Program-made: the position numbers and the translations under genes
Source of the DNA: Streptomyces sp. NBC_00582
Lineage (GTDB): Bacteria; Actinomycetota; Actinomycetes; Streptomycetales; Streptomycetaceae
Assembly: GCF_036345155.1 (NCBI RefSeq)
Contig: NZ_CP107772.1
Location: 1,922,001 to 1,986,000, forward strand
Reading direction: 5' to 3'
DNA: 64,000 bases
Notes under the pieces: model-generated
Told to the model about the DNA's origin: nothing
The model's database searches: none
What the model saw: only the letters and a program-made list of their open reading frames with translations
Part shown: in pieces, positions 63,342-64,000 of the stretch
Layout: every line of letters begins with the position of its first letter
Numbering within the stretch: the stretch's first letter is position 1

Positions 63342-63648
63342 AACCGGTGTCGTCGACGATCAACGCCTCCGCCCCGATCGCCTCCTGCATTCTCCAGGCC
63401 GTCCGGGCCCGCACATGCGCCGGATCCCACGGGCTCGTCGTCACAAAGTGGGCCAGGGCCTGCCGGTTGCCGTCCTCACCGAGGCGGGCCGCCATCGGCT
63501 CCACCGACTTGCGCCGGCCGTCCAGTAGCAGCCCGCGCACATACGCCTGCCCCCACCGCCGCTGGTCCGCACGGAAGAACCCGTCGAACAACTCCGCAGC
63601 GAATGCCTCCAGGTCCTCCCGGACCCCGGCCATCTCCTCAGGTGTCAC
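63342..63648 (-). CDS. IS701 transposase, 5' exon
   Basis: The N-terminal part of the transposase. From GTG 63648 (or ATG 63633) it reads EEMAGVREDLEAFAAELFDG, then RADQRRWGQAYVRGLLLDGR, and ends at the catalytic Asp motif AEALIVDDTG. The intron interrupts the next codon (F). With the 3' exon the product is 416 or 421 residues, normal for the family. In the unspliced RNA translation runs on to a stop at 63271, giving only a short dead product. Confidence 0.82.
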
Positions 63649-63718
63649 ACCACCCCAACGACCCTCATGGGCCAGCAGACACTCCACCCACGAGTGAAGA
63701 TGACCAAGCCCTACTAGG

Positions 63719-63759
63719 GGGGCGCGGGAAACTGCGCGACACGCCACAACGAACCCGCA
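63719..63759. repeat. Dispersed Streptomyces intergenic repeat, copy 2
   Basis: GGGGCGCGGGAAACTGCGCG followed by ACACGCCACAACGAACCCGCA, near-identical to 57228-57268. It lies directly after the right CTAG of the IS701 element, in the space between the oxidase gene and the next convergent gene. Confidence 0.7.
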
Positions 63760-63784
63760 GCCGGCCGACCACACGCACCGGCCC

Positions 63785-64000
63785 CTACGGAATCCGGTAC
63801 GCCCCGCGCGGCGCACGGACACCGTCCAACGGACCGGAGCCGGCCCCGCCCTGCGCAGACCCGGAGGTCGCCGCCGCAAACGCGGCGCTGCCTCCCACGA
63901 ACGGCACCCTGGCCGACGTGCGAGCCAGATCCACGCTCAGCGCGGGCGTATCGGCAGGCGGATCGATGAGGTCCTTGTCGGTGCCCGCGACGATCAGCGC
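63785..64000 (-). CDS. Unidentified protein, C-terminal 71 residues
   Basis: The minus-strand frame is open from the window edge to TAG at 63785-63787, with codon use typical of this genome (G or C in most third positions). The visible sequence begins ALIVAGTDKDLIDPPADTPA, continues SVDLARTSARVPFVGG, and ends in a Gly/Ala/Ser-rich tail (PRGAYRIP). No family was recognised. The gene is convergent with the D-amino-acid oxidase. Only the C-terminus is inside the window, so no function is proposed. Confidence 0.5.
   Translation of the reverse strand, partial: ALIVAGTDKDLIDPPADTPALSVDLARTSARVPFVGGSAAFAAATSGSAQGGAGSGPLDGVRAPRGAYRIP

Larger units (their letters stand above)
60024..63713 (-). mobile_element. 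IS701-family element containing a group II intron
   Basis: Left end TAGGGCCTGGTCAGGTTCG (60024-60042) and right end (63695-63713), whose complement is TAGGGCTTGGTCATCTTCA, match at 15 of 19 positions. Both are bordered outside by the direct repeat CTAG (60020-60023 and 63714-63717). Inside lies a single DDE transposase on the minus strand, split at 63342/61093 by a 2248-base intron. Without the intron the element would be about 1.44 kb, a normal IS701 size. The left CTAG holds the stop codon of the D-amino-acid oxidase gene. Confidence 0.9.

Overview
The window is very GC-rich actinobacterial DNA. Gene order, GTG/TTG starts, a 'conservon' and a complete hopanoid operon all point to a Streptomyces chromosome. 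Two young mobile insertions (250-1355 and 60024-63713) sit near the two ends, and the DNA between them reads as ordinary, tightly packed core Streptomyces sequence.

Layout. 1-249 is the end of a ferredoxin-like gene. 250-1355 is an IS5-family element. 1432-7113 holds a MurJ-like flippase, an ECF sigma factor read in one frame with a membrane protein, tRNA-Pro(GGG), and small accessory genes with two regulators. 7145-9395 is the tdh-kbl threonine-to-glycine operon. 9580-14775 is a conservon (cvnA-B-C-D) plus a GAF protein. 15150-22107 holds a metallo-hydrolase, an amino-acid dehydrogenase with a TetR regulator, a SGNH hydrolase and a secreted rhamnogalacturonan lyase pair. 22108-23255 is a LysM/M23 cell-wall hydrolase under a c-di-AMP (ydaO-type) riboswitch. 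23547-26668 holds an alpha-galactosidase and a tyrosine phosphatase.

26688-40661 is one co-directional hopanoid block: hpnC, hpnD, a 56-codon small ORF, hpnE, a prenyl diphosphate synthase, shc, hpnG, hpnH, ispG, dxs, a class III aminotransferase, then an XRE regulator and a 40-residue membrane peptide. It carries its own MEP-pathway enzymes (dxs, ispG) and runs from isoprenoid precursors to aminobacteriohopanetriol. idi lies 10 kb away (50624). 41023-48054 is a seven-gene operon with overlapping or closely spaced genes. It encodes two CDP-alcohol phosphotransferases, a nucleotidyltransferase, a glycerol-1-phosphate-dehydrogenase-like enzyme, a family 2 glycosyltransferase and a two-gene ABC exporter. 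It looks like an envelope glycopolymer or phosphopolyol pathway and is the least understood system here. 48367-60023 holds galE, a zinc exporter, idi, an anti-sigma-like ATPase, enoyl-CoA hydratase, two DJ-1-type proteins, a tiny LPFR-motif protein, tex, an ABC-F ATPase and a D-amino-acid oxidase.

60024-63713 is an IS701-family element whose DDE transposase is interrupted, at its first catalytic-aspartate motif, by a 2.25-kb group II intron with its own reverse transcriptase. Exact removal of the intron restores the frame. Both IS elements sit in CTAG sites that contain the TAG stop codon of the gene upstream, so both insertions left those proteins unchanged.
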